From positions 2,914,001 through 2,978,000 of the forward strand of contig NZ_OCSR01000002.1 in NCBI RefSeq assembly GCF_900230185.1: 64,000 nucleotides of DNA, in the 5' to 3' direction. How positions within the stretch are numbered: position 1 is the stretch's first letter; the number at the start of each line of letters is the position of its first letter. Of the stretch, positions 8,763 through 17,403 are shown piece after piece. The notes beneath the pieces were generated by a model. That model did no database searches, was not told the origin of the DNA, and saw nothing but the letters and a program-made list of their open reading frames with translations. Source of the stretch: Burkholderia sp. OK233. Its GTDB lineage: Bacteria; Pseudomonadota; Gammaproteobacteria; Burkholderiales; Burkholderiaceae. The translations under genes and the position numbers were made by a program.

Positions 8763-9328
8763 ATATCGCTCAGAGCATCGCCATCGTCGTACCGTGGACG
8801 CTGTGGCTGCTGTATTGGGTCGCGACGTCGAACCGCGTCAAAGAAACCGCGCGCAAGGAGGCGTCTCTATCGCGCACGTTGCAGTCGATTCCGTTGATCG
8901 GCGGAGGCGCGTTGATCGTCCTGCCGGACTTCAACGCAGCGGCGTTGGTAGTCGATTCGCATGCGATCGGGCCGCTGCAGCTGGCCGGCTTCGCCGTGCT
9001 GCTGGTTGGGCTGGCGTTTTCCGTGTGGGCGCGGCTGCATCTTGGCACCAACTGGAGCGTGTCGGTCACGCTGAAGGACGGGCATGAGCTGGTGCGCAGC
9101 GGACCCTATGGACTGGTTCGTCATCCGATCTATACCGGCTGCCTGCTGGCGCTTCTCGGCGCCGTGCTGATCGGCGCGCAATGGCGCGGCGTGGCTGGGC
9201 TAGTGCTGATTTTCGCGTCGCTGGCGTACAAGGTCCGGGTCGAAGAGAGCTGGCTGACCGGTCACTTCGGCCGTGCGTATTCGCAGTATCGTCGCGACGT
9301 CGCCGCGCTGATTCCCGGTCTCTTCTGA
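8759..9328 (+). CDS. ICMT-like membrane methyltransferase in the rhamnolipid operon
   Basis: A 189-residue integral membrane protein of the isoprenylcysteine carboxyl methyltransferase/phospholipid methyltransferase superfamily. Four or five hydrophobic segments are followed by the family's cofactor-binding C-terminal signature: GPYGLVRHPIYTG, EESWLTGHFGRAYSQY and a final LIPGLF. Such enzymes transfer methyl from S-adenosylmethionine to a carboxylate or related group on a lipid-anchored substrate. It starts at GTG 8759, overlapping the rhlA stop, and rhlB follows 9 bp after its end, so it is made together with RhlA and RhlB. A rhamnolipid precursor has a free carboxylate, so methyl-ester formation is a possible role, but this is inference. 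It could also modify some unrelated lipid. Confidence 0.85.
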   Translation: MNIAQSIAIVVPWTLWLLYWVATSNRVKETARKEASLSRTLQSIPLIGGGALIVLPDFNAAALVVDSHAIGPLQLAGFAVLLVGLAFSVWARLHLGTNWSVSVTLKDGHELVRSGPYGLVRHPIYTGCLLALLGAVLIGAQWRGVAGLVLIFASLAYKVRVEESWLTGHFGRAYSQYRRDVAALIPGLF

Positions 9329-9337
9329 GCGACCTGA

Positions 9338-10678
9338 ATGACGAAAGTCATCATCACCGCGATCGGTTCGGCGGGAGACGTGCATCCTCTGCTCGGCATC
9401 GGCGCGGCGTTGGCTGCGCGCGGTCACGAGATCGTCTTCTGCACGCATCCGCCGTTCGCGGAAGCTGTCTCGCGCCAGGGTTTCGCATTCGTGCCGATCG
9501 GCACCGCCGCTGAATATGAAACGGCGATGGCGAACCCGGCGCTATGGCATCCGCGTACGTCATTCCGGACGCTGTGGGCGGTGATTGCGCCGACGCTGCG
9601 AGCGCATTTCGACACGCTGGCTGCGTTGACCGATAGCGACACCGTGCTGGTCGGCACGTTGTGGGCCTTTTCCGCACGGTTGATGCAGGAACTGTATCGC
9701 GTGCCGTTCGTCTCGGTGCAGGTGTCGCCGTCGACGCTGCTCTCGGCGCATGCGCCGCCGACACATCCGCGGCTGACGATTCCGCGTGGTTGGCCGCTAG
9801 CTGTAAAGACGGCGCTGCTGCGGCTGATCGAGCACCAGGCGCTCGACAAGGTCTGTGGCCCCGCATTGAATGCGTTGCGCGCGGAACTGGCGCTCGCGCC
9901 GGCGCGCCGCATTTTCGGCGAGTGGCTGCATTCGACCGACGGTGTGCTGTGTCTCTTTCCGGACTGGTTCGCGCAAGCTCAGCCGGATTGGCCGGCGCCG
10001 CGCTGCCTCAGTGGTTTTCCGCTGTTCAACGACACGGGCGTGCACGCGCCTGATCCGCAACTCGATGCCTTTCTCGCCGCGGGCGAGCGGCCGGTGGTTT
10101 TCACAGCGGGTTCGACTTTGATCGATCAGGCGCGCTATACCGATGCAGTGAGCGCGGCGCTGATGGAAAGCGGGTTGCGCGGGATTCTTTTAACGCCGGA
10201 TGCGCCGCGAGCCGAGGCGCCTGCCGCCCAGGCGGACGCACGGACAGATGCGCAGGGCGTGCTGCTCAAGCGGCGTTACGTACCGCTGCAGAAGCTGTTG
10301 CCGCGCTGCCGGGCGCTCGTGCATCACGGCGGAATCGGCACGGCGGCGCTCGCGTATGCCGCAGGCATTCCGCAAGTGGTGACGCCGTTCGCGCACGACC
10401 AGTTCGATAACGCGCAGCGTGTCGTCGCGAGCGGTTGCGGCGTTCGGCTCGATAAGCCGCTGCAGCCGCAGGCGCTTGCGCGTGCGTTGAGGCATTTGCT
10501 CGGCAGCCCGTCGATCGCGACGCAATGCGGACGCGTGCAGGACCGGCTCGCGTCGTCGCCGGATGGTTGCGAGGCAGCCGCCTGCTATATCGAAGGCTTC
10601 ATACCCACCGGCATGCGCGCGCAAACCGTCGGCCGCATAGCTTTGCCGGCATTCGCAGACAGCGGGCATAGCGTATGA
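9338..10678 (+). CDS. rhlB: RhlB, rhamnosyltransferase 1
   Basis: Transfers the first rhamnose from dTDP-L-rhamnose to HAA, giving mono-rhamnolipid, at the inner face of the cytoplasmic membrane. The 446-residue GT-B fold protein shows the N-terminal IGSAGDVHPLLGIGAALAAR motif and the C-terminal nucleotide-sugar site of the GT1/UGT class: VHHGGIGTAALAYAAGIPQV (His at about 329) and TPFAHDQFDNAQRV. Length matches the RhlB family. It begins 9 bp after the methyltransferase gene and overlaps the next start by ATGA at 10675. Position between rhlA and the exporter supports the rhamnolipid role over other UGT-like enzymes. Confidence 0.93.
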   Translation: MTKVIITAIGSAGDVHPLLGIGAALAARGHEIVFCTHPPFAEAVSRQGFAFVPIGTAAEYETAMANPALWHPRTSFRTLWAVIAPTLRAHFDTLAALTDSDTVLVGTLWAFSARLMQELYRVPFVSVQVSPSTLLSAHAPPTHPRLTIPRGWPLAVKTALLRLIEHQALDKVCGPALNALRAELALAPARRIFGEWLHSTDGVLCLFPDWFAQAQPDWPAPRCLSGFPLFNDTGVHAPDPQLDAFLAAGERPVVFTAGSTLIDQARYTDAVSAALMESGLRGILLTPDAPRAEAPAAQADARTDAQGVLLKRRYVPLQKLLPRCRALVHHGGIGTAALAYAAGIPQVVTPFAHDQFDNAQRVVASGCGVRLDKPLQPQALARALRHLLGSPSIATQCGRVQDRLASSPDGCEAAACYIEGFIPTGMRAQTVGRIALPAFADSGHSV

Positions 10679-12282
10679 GCGCCGCCCCGCCGTTGCCGAA
10701 GCGCGCCGCGTCGACTGACGAGGCACATGGCGTCGGCCCCGGCCCCGCCGGCGAGCGCAGCGTACCCGGCATGCGCGGCGCGCGGCTCGCCTTGCTGACG
10801 TTCGCGCTGTCGCTGGCCACATTCATCGAAGTCCTGGATTCGACGGTAACCAACGTCGCGGTACCCACGATTTCCGGCGGCCTCGGCGTGTCCAATAGCC
10901 AGGGCACGTGGGTGATCAGCTCGTACTCCGTGGCCGCCGCCATCGCCGTGCCCTTGACGGGCTGGCTCTCGCGGCGGGTCGGCGAAACGCGGCTGTTCCT
11001 CGCCGCGGTGATCCTTTTCACGTTGACTTCCCTGCTATGCGGCGTGGCCGGCGACTTTCATCTTCTGGTGGTATGCCGGGCATTGCAGGGGCTCTTTTCC
11101 GGGCCGATGGTGCCGCTCTCCCAAACGATCCTGCTGCGGACCTTTCCACCGGATAAGCGCGTCGTGGCACTCGCGCTGTGGGCGATGACGGTGCTGCTCG
11201 CGCCGATCTTCGGCCCGGTGGTCGGCGGCTGGATCATCGACAATTTTTCGTGGCCGTGGATCTTCCTGATCAATCTGCCGATTGGCATCTTCTCGTTCGC
11301 GGTGTGCATGACGCTGCTGCGCCGCGATGCACCCGTTGGCAAGGCGGTGCCGATCGATCTGCCTGGCATTATTTTGCTGGTCGTCGGCGTGGGCTCGCTA
11401 CAGACGGTGCTGGATCTCGGTCACGACCGCGGCTGGTTCGATTCGCCTTTGATCCTGACGCTCGCGATCATCGCCGGGTTGGCGATCGTGTCGCTGTTGA
11501 TCTGGGAGGCGGGCGAACGGCATCCGGTGATCGACCTGAGTCTGTTCCGCGATCGCACGTTTTCGTTCTGCGTGCTGATCATTTCGCTCGGGATGATGAG
11601 CTTTTCGGTGGTCGGCGTGATCTTTCCGCTCTGGCTGCAGGCTGTGATGGGATACACCGCGTACCAGGCCGGGCTCGCCACCGCGCCGCTTGGCGTGCTC
11701 GCGCTGGTGTTCTCGATTCTGGTCGGCATTTATGCGGCCCGCTTCGACGCGCGCGTGCTCGCGACTTTCGGCTTTCTCGTGTTCGCGGCCGTGCTGTGGT
11801 GGGATGCGCATTTCACGCTGACCATGACCTTCACGCAGATCATCACGCCAGGTCTGATTCAGGGCATCGGCTTGCCGTGCTTCTTCATTCCGTTGACCGC
11901 GGCGACGCTCTCGCGCGTGTCCGACGACAAGCTCGCCGCGGCCTCCAGTCTGTCGAATTTTTTGCGCACGCTGTCGGCGGCGTTCGGCACGGCGATTAGC
12001 GTCACGCTTTGGGACAACCGCGCGCTGTATCACTACGACGTCGTCGCGCAGTCGGTGACGAAGTCATCCGGCAATACGCAGCGCTTCGTTCAAAGTCTGC
12101 ACGGCATGGGCATCGACGGCGCGCGCGAACTCGCCACCTTGCATCACGTCGTGCAGCAACAGGCCTACATGATGGCGACCGGCGATATGTTCTACATGGC
12201 AAGCATCACCTGCCTCGTGCTCGCCGCAATGATGTGGCTCACGCGTCCCAAGCGCGGCGCGGCGATGGCTTTAGGTCACTGA
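10675..12282 (+). CDS. EmrB-type MFS exporter (DHA2 family)
   Basis: A 535-residue, 14-segment major facilitator drug:proton antiporter. Seen are the DHA2 marks SLATFIEVLDSTVTNVAVPT in helix 1 and TGWLSRRVGETRLF in the first cytoplasmic loop, then many further hydrophobic helices. The first 38 residues are a Pro/Ala-rich cytoplasmic tail. It overlaps rhlB by four bases and precedes rhlC by 10 bp. With the outer-membrane factor (13324) and the EmrA-type adaptor (14857) it makes a full EmrAB-TolC-like pump. Being embedded among rhl genes makes rhamnolipid or HAA the most likely cargo, by inference. Confidence 0.9.
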   Translation: MSAAPPLPKRAASTDEAHGVGPGPAGERSVPGMRGARLALLTFALSLATFIEVLDSTVTNVAVPTISGGLGVSNSQGTWVISSYSVAAAIAVPLTGWLSRRVGETRLFLAAVILFTLTSLLCGVAGDFHLLVVCRALQGLFSGPMVPLSQTILLRTFPPDKRVVALALWAMTVLLAPIFGPVVGGWIIDNFSWPWIFLINLPIGIFSFAVCMTLLRRDAPVGKAVPIDLPGIILLVVGVGSLQTVLDLGHDRGWFDSPLILTLAIIAGLAIVSLLIWEAGERHPVIDLSLFRDRTFSFCVLIISLGMMSFSVVGVIFPLWLQAVMGYTAYQAGLATAPLGVLALVFSILVGIYAARFDARVLATFGFLVFAAVLWWDAHFTLTMTFTQIITPGLIQGIGLPCFFIPLTAATLSRVSDDKLAAASSLSNFLRTLSAAFGTAISVTLWDNRALYHYDVVAQSVTKSSGNTQRFVQSLHGMGIDGARELATLHHVVQQQAYMMATGDMFYMASITCLVLAAMMWLTRPKRGAAMALGH

Positions 12283-12292
12283 GGAACTTCGA

Positions 12293-13315
12293 ATGACGAT
12301 CCTGGGCGCATTGATCATCCTGTTTCATCCGAGTGAAGAGCAGCTCGCGCGCGCGGTGGCGATGCGTTCGGCGTGCGACCGCTTGCTGGTGGTCGACAAC
12401 TCGCCGTTGCCGGACGCGCGCGCCGCGATGATGCTGGGCGAGGCGGGCGTCGCGTTGCTGCATCACGGTAATCGCAACGGCATTGCCGGCGCCTTCAATT
12501 GCGGTTTGAGCGCGCTATTCGACGCAGGCGCGGATGCGGTCGCGCTGTTCGACCAGGATTCCGAGGCGCCAGACGCTTACTTCGCTGTGATGCGTGATCG
12601 GTGCAAGTCGATGAGTGGCCGGGCATTTTTAGCGGGCCCGCGCATCTTCGATGAAAACGATCAACGCTTCCTGCCCGAACTCGCGACGAGCGGTTTGGCG
12701 GTAGAGCGGCTGTCGATACACGCCGACGCTGCGATGCAGCGCTGCGCGTTTCTGATTTCGTCCGGCTGTGTCATTTCGCGCGAGGCGTTCGCGCGGCTCG
12801 GCCGCTTCGACGAAGCGCTTTTCATCGACCACGTCGACACCGAGTACTGCTTGCGTGCGCTGCTGCGTAATGTGCCTGTGTACGTGGTGCCGTCACTCGT
12901 GCTGCTGCATCGGATCGGCTCGCGGCGCCGTCACAAACTGGGCTCTTTGGAACTGACGACGATGAATCACCCCGGTTTCCGCCGCTATTACAGTGCGCGT
13001 AATGCAATGCAGCTGGCGCTGCAATATGGAATGCGCCTGCCGGTCGCAATCGTGCCGAACGTGCTGACACTCTGGCAAATCGTGCAGATTGCGCTGCTGG
13101 AAAAGGACAAGCTGGCCAAGCTCAGCGCGATTACGCTGGGTCTATTCGATGGCTTCTTCGGACGAATGGGTCCGCTCGAGCGGACCCGTCCGCGACTTGC
13201 GGCCAAAGTGGCCAGGGCCGCCAGGTGGGCCAATGCGGCCGACCCGGCGAGGCTTGGCGAGATCAACACGCCGGCGGCAGGAGAGCGCGCAATGCATCGT
13301 CCCCGGCACTCATGA
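12293..13315 (+). CDS. rhlC: RhlC, rhamnosyltransferase 2
   Basis: A 340-residue GT2-family glycosyltransferase that adds the second rhamnose to mono-rhamnolipid. The GT-A signature is clear: IILFHPSEEQL, VVDNS, NRNGIAGAFNCGL, ALFDQDSEAP (metal and nucleotide-binding acidic motif) and FIDHVDTEYCLR as the likely catalytic loop. The C-terminal third contains a hydrophobic patch that may lie on the membrane. It is preceded by GAGGAACTTCGA before ATG 12293. In Pseudomonas rhlC is unlinked to rhlAB, whereas Burkholderia clusters hold all three, as here. Di-rhamnolipid is therefore the expected end product. Confidence 0.92.
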   Translation: MTILGALIILFHPSEEQLARAVAMRSACDRLLVVDNSPLPDARAAMMLGEAGVALLHHGNRNGIAGAFNCGLSALFDAGADAVALFDQDSEAPDAYFAVMRDRCKSMSGRAFLAGPRIFDENDQRFLPELATSGLAVERLSIHADAAMQRCAFLISSGCVISREAFARLGRFDEALFIDHVDTEYCLRALLRNVPVYVVPSLVLLHRIGSRRRHKLGSLELTTMNHPGFRRYYSARNAMQLALQYGMRLPVAIVPNVLTLWQIVQIALLEKDKLAKLSAITLGLFDGFFGRMGPLERTRPRLAAKVARAARWANAADPARLGEINTPAAGERAMHRPRHS

Positions 13316-13323
13316 GGCAGCCT

Positions 13324-14856
13324 ATGCGATTTCCCATGCCACGTGCCTGGCCGCTGCTGCTGATTGCAGCGGCGCTGACGGGTTGCGTGAGCGATTCGGG
13401 TTTGCAGGCGAACGTCAAACCGATCAAGCCATCCGCTGATGCGCTTCTTCAGAGTATCGGGCCAGGCGCGAACGGCGCATGGCCCGCGCCCGACTGGGTC
13501 AAGCGTTACCGCGATCCGCAACTGGATGAGCTGAGCGCTGAATCATTGCAAAACAATCCCGACCTGCAGATTGCCAGGGCGAGAGTGGGCGCCGCGCAGG
13601 CGCAACTCGAACAGTTTGCTTCGCTCACCGGCCTCACCGGCACGGCGGGCGCGACCGTGAGCAAGGCCCGCTTACCGCAGCCGGACGACGTGGCTAACGT
13701 ATCCGTCGGCGGCCAGCAGATTCCGGTGAAGTTGTTCAACGACCCGGTCGTGTCGCCGGCCGCGTTGTTCGCAGGCCTTAGCTACCAGCTCGACCTGTGG
13801 GGCAAAAATGCCGCGCTGACCGGCAGCCTGCTTTCCACGCGCGACGCCGCACGAGTCGATGCGGAGCAGGCGCGGCTCACGCTGACGGTCGCGCTCGTGA
13901 CGCTCTACTGTGAGCTCGATCGCGCCTTTGCGATGCAGGACATTCTGCTGCAAAAGCAGCAGGCCGCGGATAGGGTCGATGCGGTGTTGCGCGAGCGTGG
14001 CGCGCGTGGCATCGATAACGCGTACGACTCGGCCGACGCTACACTCAAGCGAAGCCGGCTCGCCTCACAGCAGGCGCTCAACGACGAGCGCATCAAGTTG
14101 ACTGAGTTGCAGATTGGCGTGTTGACGGGGCGCGGCGCGGAGCGAGGTTTGTCGCTGCATCGTCCACAACTGGCTGCGGCGGCCGATGCGCCGATGCCTG
14201 CGCAATTGCCGATCGATCTGTTGGGCCGCCGGCCCGACATCGTGGCGGCGCGTTTGCGGGCCGAAGCGGCGCTCGCCAACACCGACGCCACGCGGGCCCA
14301 GTTCTATCCCGACGTGAATCTGGTGGCCTTTGCCGGGCTGACAGCATTGACGCCCGGCGCGCTTTTCTCGCGCGCGGCGTTGACCGGCTCGGTGGGACCG
14401 GCGATCTCCTTGCCGATTTTTGACCGGACCCGGCTGCACGCGCAACTAGGCGGCGATTACGCGAATGTCGACGCCGCGATCGGCCTCTACAACAAGACCG
14501 TTGACGAGGCGCTCGGCGAGGTCGCGCGTCAGCTGACTTCCTTGCGCACGGTCGATACGCTCGCGACCGAGCAGACGCGCGCGGTGGAAGCGGCCTCGCA
14601 TATCGTCGCGATCGCTGAAGAGCGGCATCGCCGCGGTATCGGCATGCAGAAGGACGTGACGCTGGCCGACCTGTCTTTGCTCGACGAACGCGCGCAGCAA
14701 GTGGACTTGCAGGGCCGCCGCAGAATGCTGCAGGTTGCGCTGGTCGGCGCGCTCGGTGGCGGCTTTGACGTACGCAAGGTGGCCGGCGCGCCGATTTCTC
14801 ACTATCAGACCACCTTTCCCTCCCACGCACGCATCACGGATACGCACTTCGATTGA
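13324..14856 (+). CDS. NodT-type outer-membrane efflux lipoprotein
   Basis: A 510-residue TolC/OprM-class outer-membrane factor of the NodT branch. The ATG at 13324 has GAGGCAG 4-10 nt upstream and gives a lipoprotein signal ending in the lipobox LTGC (Cys about 21), so upstream in-frame starts inside rhlC are rejected. The repeated OEP-domain structure is visible: an N-terminal DPQLDELSAESLQNNPDLQI and a second copy containing LLGRRPDIVAARLRAEAALA. It forms a trimeric channel across the outer membrane. It lies directly between rhlC and the adaptor gene, giving the third component of the operon's tripartite exporter. Confidence 0.9.
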   Translation: MRFPMPRAWPLLLIAAALTGCVSDSGLQANVKPIKPSADALLQSIGPGANGAWPAPDWVKRYRDPQLDELSAESLQNNPDLQIARARVGAAQAQLEQFASLTGLTGTAGATVSKARLPQPDDVANVSVGGQQIPVKLFNDPVVSPAALFAGLSYQLDLWGKNAALTGSLLSTRDAARVDAEQARLTLTVALVTLYCELDRAFAMQDILLQKQQAADRVDAVLRERGARGIDNAYDSADATLKRSRLASQQALNDERIKLTELQIGVLTGRGAERGLSLHRPQLAAAADAPMPAQLPIDLLGRRPDIVAARLRAEAALANTDATRAQFYPDVNLVAFAGLTALTPGALFSRAALTGSVGPAISLPIFDRTRLHAQLGGDYANVDAAIGLYNKTVDEALGEVARQLTSLRTVDTLATEQTRAVEAASHIVAIAEERHRRGIGMQKDVTLADLSLLDERAQQVDLQGRRRMLQVALVGALGGGFDVRKVAGAPISHYQTTFPSHARITDTHFD

Positions 14857-16092
14857 ATGCACAACGATAAACAGGCACAACATGCCGCGGGCTGGGCCGA
14901 GGGGCAGGCAAACCCGGCGAACGCGGCAGGCATAACGAGCGACGCGCATGATTCGAAACGGGCGGTGCGCCGGCGCCGGTTTGCCGTTTTCTTCGGCGTG
15001 GTGGCGCTCGCCGGTGTGGCGTGGCTGACGTACTGGGGGTTAAGCGCGCGCTTCTTCGAAGAGACCGACGACGCCTACGTGGCGGGCAATATCGTGCAGA
15101 TCGCCGCGCAGATACCCGGCACGGTCACCGATATTCTGGTGGACAACACACGGCAGGTGCGTGCCGGCCAGCCGCTCGTCAAACTCGACGATGCCGAGGC
15201 GGCCGCCGCGTTCGCGCAGGCCAAAGCGCAATTGACGCTCGCCGTGCGACAAGTGGCAAACGCGACGATCTCGCGCAAGCTCTATGTGCAATCGATCGAC
15301 GCGCGTCGCGCCGAGCTCGCGTTGGCGCAACGTGCGCTGGCGGCGCGCGATCATGCGTCGGTGGAAGTCGTGTCGCCGGAAGAATTGGCGCGCGCTCGCG
15401 AAGCGGTAGCAGTCGCGCAAGCGAATCTCGCCTCGGCGCAAGTCCAGCTCGACGCTGCCCGTGCGCTCGGCGGCAAATTCCCGGTCGAAGCCAGTCCGCC
15501 GGTGCTGCAAGCCGCGGCGCAATTGCGGCTCGCTTACCGGAATCTGCAGCGCACCACGGTCGTTTCTCCCGTCGACGGCACCGTCGGACAGCGTTCGGTG
15601 CAGATCGGCCAGCAGGTCGGGCCGGGCCTCGCACTCATGTCGATCATTCCGCTCGAGCGTCTGTGGATCGAGGCGAATTTCAAGGAAGGCCAGATTCGCA
15701 GCATGCGCGTGGGGCAGCCGGTGCGCATCGTGTCGGATGTGTACGGCTCGCAAGTGGTGTATCGGGGCCGCGTGGAGGGCTTTTCGGCCGGCACGGGTAG
15801 TGCGTTTTCGATGCTGCCCTCGCAGAACGCGGCCGGTAACTGGATCAAGGTCGTGCAGCGCGTGCCGATCGTGATTTCGCTCGACCCGGCCGAGCTCGCG
15901 GCGCATCCGTTGCGGCTCGGCCTGTCGATGCAGGTGTCGGTGGATACGCATGTGCGCAGCGGTCATCTGATCGGCAACGATACGCCTGCGGCCACGCAGA
16001 GTACCCGCGTTCACGATAACGTCTCGCGCGATGCCGATGCGCTGATCGCACAGATCATTCGGGACAATAGTGACCGTGGTGCTACTGACTAG
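14857..16092 (+). CDS. EmrA/HlyD-type periplasmic adaptor
   Basis: A 411-residue membrane fusion protein with one N-terminal transmembrane helix (about residues 42-62), preceded by a Lys/Arg-rich stretch. TDDAYVAGNIVQIAAQIPGT is the EmrA-family start of the lipoyl-like domain. A long helical hairpin (about 115-225) follows, and then the second lipoyl half with VVSPVDGTVGQRSVQIGQQV. It links the MFS pump at 10675 to the NodT channel. ATG 14857 follows the previous stop directly, and it is the last gene of the rhl operon. A 24-base gap separates it from the convergent next gene. Confidence 0.9.
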   Translation: MHNDKQAQHAAGWAEGQANPANAAGITSDAHDSKRAVRRRRFAVFFGVVALAGVAWLTYWGLSARFFEETDDAYVAGNIVQIAAQIPGTVTDILVDNTRQVRAGQPLVKLDDAEAAAAFAQAKAQLTLAVRQVANATISRKLYVQSIDARRAELALAQRALAARDHASVEVVSPEELARAREAVAVAQANLASAQVQLDAARALGGKFPVEASPPVLQAAAQLRLAYRNLQRTTVVSPVDGTVGQRSVQIGQQVGPGLALMSIIPLERLWIEANFKEGQIRSMRVGQPVRIVSDVYGSQVVYRGRVEGFSAGTGSAFSMLPSQNAAGNWIKVVQRVPIVISLDPAELAAHPLRLGLSMQVSVDTHVRSGHLIGNDTPAATQSTRVHDNVSRDADALIAQIIRDNSDRGATD

Positions 16093-16116
16093 ATTGGCGC
16101 CGCTGGGCTACTGTGG

Positions 16117-16659
16117 CTAGTTGCCCGGATCGATCACGGGCTTGTCAGGATCTGCAAGCGTTTTATAGGGTAGCGACGCTGCGTGCGGGTTGGTTGTGGT
16201 GTCGTCGATCACGCGATCGACGTCCGCGGTTTTCGCGAGTTCCGCGAGGAACGTCTGTTTGTCGAAGCCTGGTGCGACGCAGCCTTGCACGTAAATGAAG
16301 CGGCGTTGCAGCGTGAGCCACAACGTCGACTGTTCGCGCCAGTGGGTGGCGTAATTGATGTTGGTGAGACGCCGTTGGACGGCGTCGGCGATTTCCGCGT
16401 CGTAGAGGTAAGCGTTCGACAGACGGCAACGGCCCTCCACCCAGCAGCTATTGCCGCGCTCGATCCGGTAATGGCTGTCGTCGAGCCATTCCTGCTCGGT
16501 CTCGAGTGGGCCTAAGGGCGCCGGGCATTTGTCGATCGCTTTGGATATCTGAAAGAACGGATCGTGGCCGCGATTGACGCGTTGCGCTTGCGCCTGGGCA
16601 TGCGTTGCGGCCATGCAGATCAGGAGACTCGCCAGGTGCTGTTGGATCAGGCGTTTCAT
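16117..16659 (-). CDS. Exported protein with a BON-like domain
   Basis: A 180-residue protein with a signal peptide (MKRLIQQHLASLLICMAATH, cut after AQAQA). The rest is periplasmic. The segment from ADAVQRRLTNINYATHWR to TADVDRVIDDTT looks like a BON fold: a helix, then strands with LQRRFIYVQGCV, then a second helix ending in an Asp-rich stretch. Four cysteines (CP, SCW, GRC, GCV) could form two disulfides. It converges on the adaptor gene of the rhl operon and is not part of it. The function is unknown; BON domains often bind membranes or polymers. Confidence 0.7.
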   Translation of the reverse strand: MKRLIQQHLASLLICMAATHAQAQAQRVNRGHDPFFQISKAIDKCPAPLGPLETEQEWLDDSHYRIERGNSCWVEGRCRLSNAYLYDAEIADAVQRRLTNINYATHWREQSTLWLTLQRRFIYVQGCVAPGFDKQTFLAELAKTADVDRVIDDTTTNPHAASLPYKTLADPDKPVIDPGN

Positions 16660-16755
16660 CGTCTTGGGCTCCGGGATTTTGAGCGTGGGGCAGACGGGTC
16701 GACGGTTTGGATTCTCGGCTACCCAGTCGAGATTATGCAGTGGCGGCTCAGAACC

Positions 16756-17403
16756 TCACTGACCCCTGCGACGATTTTCGACGGCGAACTTGATCAACTC
16801 TGCCTGGCCTTCGATATCGAGCTTGCGCTTCAGGTTCAACCGATGTGTTTCCACCGTGCGCACTGAGAGGTCGTTGCGTTGAGCGATCTGCTTGCTCGAG
16901 AGACCTTCCGCGAGCGCATCGAGAATATCGCGCTCGCGCGGCGTGAGCCTTTCAATGGGCGATTGCGTCGCCGATGCCTGAATCAATCGCGCGCCCAACC
17001 CCGCGCTGAAAAACGTCTTGCCTTCCAGCACCGCGCCGATCGCCTGAATGATTTCGGTGGCGGGCGAGTCCTTGAGCACATAACCGCTGGCCCCCGCGCG
17101 CACCGCCTGGGTCACGTACTCGAGGTTGTCGTGCATGGACAGCATCAGCACGCGTATCGCGGGGAAGCGCTCACGAAACATGCCGGCCAGCGCGATGCCG
17201 TTCATCCCGTTCATGCCGACGTCCATCAGCACCAGATGAGGTTCCTGGCTGGCGGCGAGCGCGAGTGCTTCCTGCGCATTGCCCGCTTCGCCGACGATTT
17301 CGATGTTGCGCACAGCTTCGAGCCGGGCGCGCAAACCGTCGCGTACAAGCGGGTGGTCGTCGATCAGAATCAAACGTGCGATGGCGAGTGACATGTCGTT
17401 CAT
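16756..17403 (-). CDS. NarL/FixJ-type response regulator (MctR-like)
   Basis: A 215-residue DNA-binding response regulator. The receiver domain begins ILIDDHPLVRDGL with the acidic pair DD, the phospho-acceptor Asp in LVLMDVGMNGMNG and the Lys in YVLKDSPA. The LuxR-type helix-turn-helix follows: LTPRERDILDALAEGLSSKQ and NDLSVRTVETHRLNLKRKL. It overlaps the sensor kinase stop by four bases (17400-17403), so the two are co-translated. The divergent DUF3311/symporter pair is the likely target, as with MctR of rhizobia that controls the MctP monocarboxylate permease. The gene-specific assignment is inferred from context. Confidence 0.88.
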   Translation of the reverse strand: MNDMSLAIARLILIDDHPLVRDGLRARLEAVRNIEIVGEAGNAQEALALAASQEPHLVLMDVGMNGMNGIALAGMFRERFPAIRVLMLSMHDNLEYVTQAVRAGASGYVLKDSPATEIIQAIGAVLEGKTFFSAGLGARLIQASATQSPIERLTPRERDILDALAEGLSSKQIAQRNDLSVRTVETHRLNLKRKLDIEGQAELIKFAVENRRRGQ

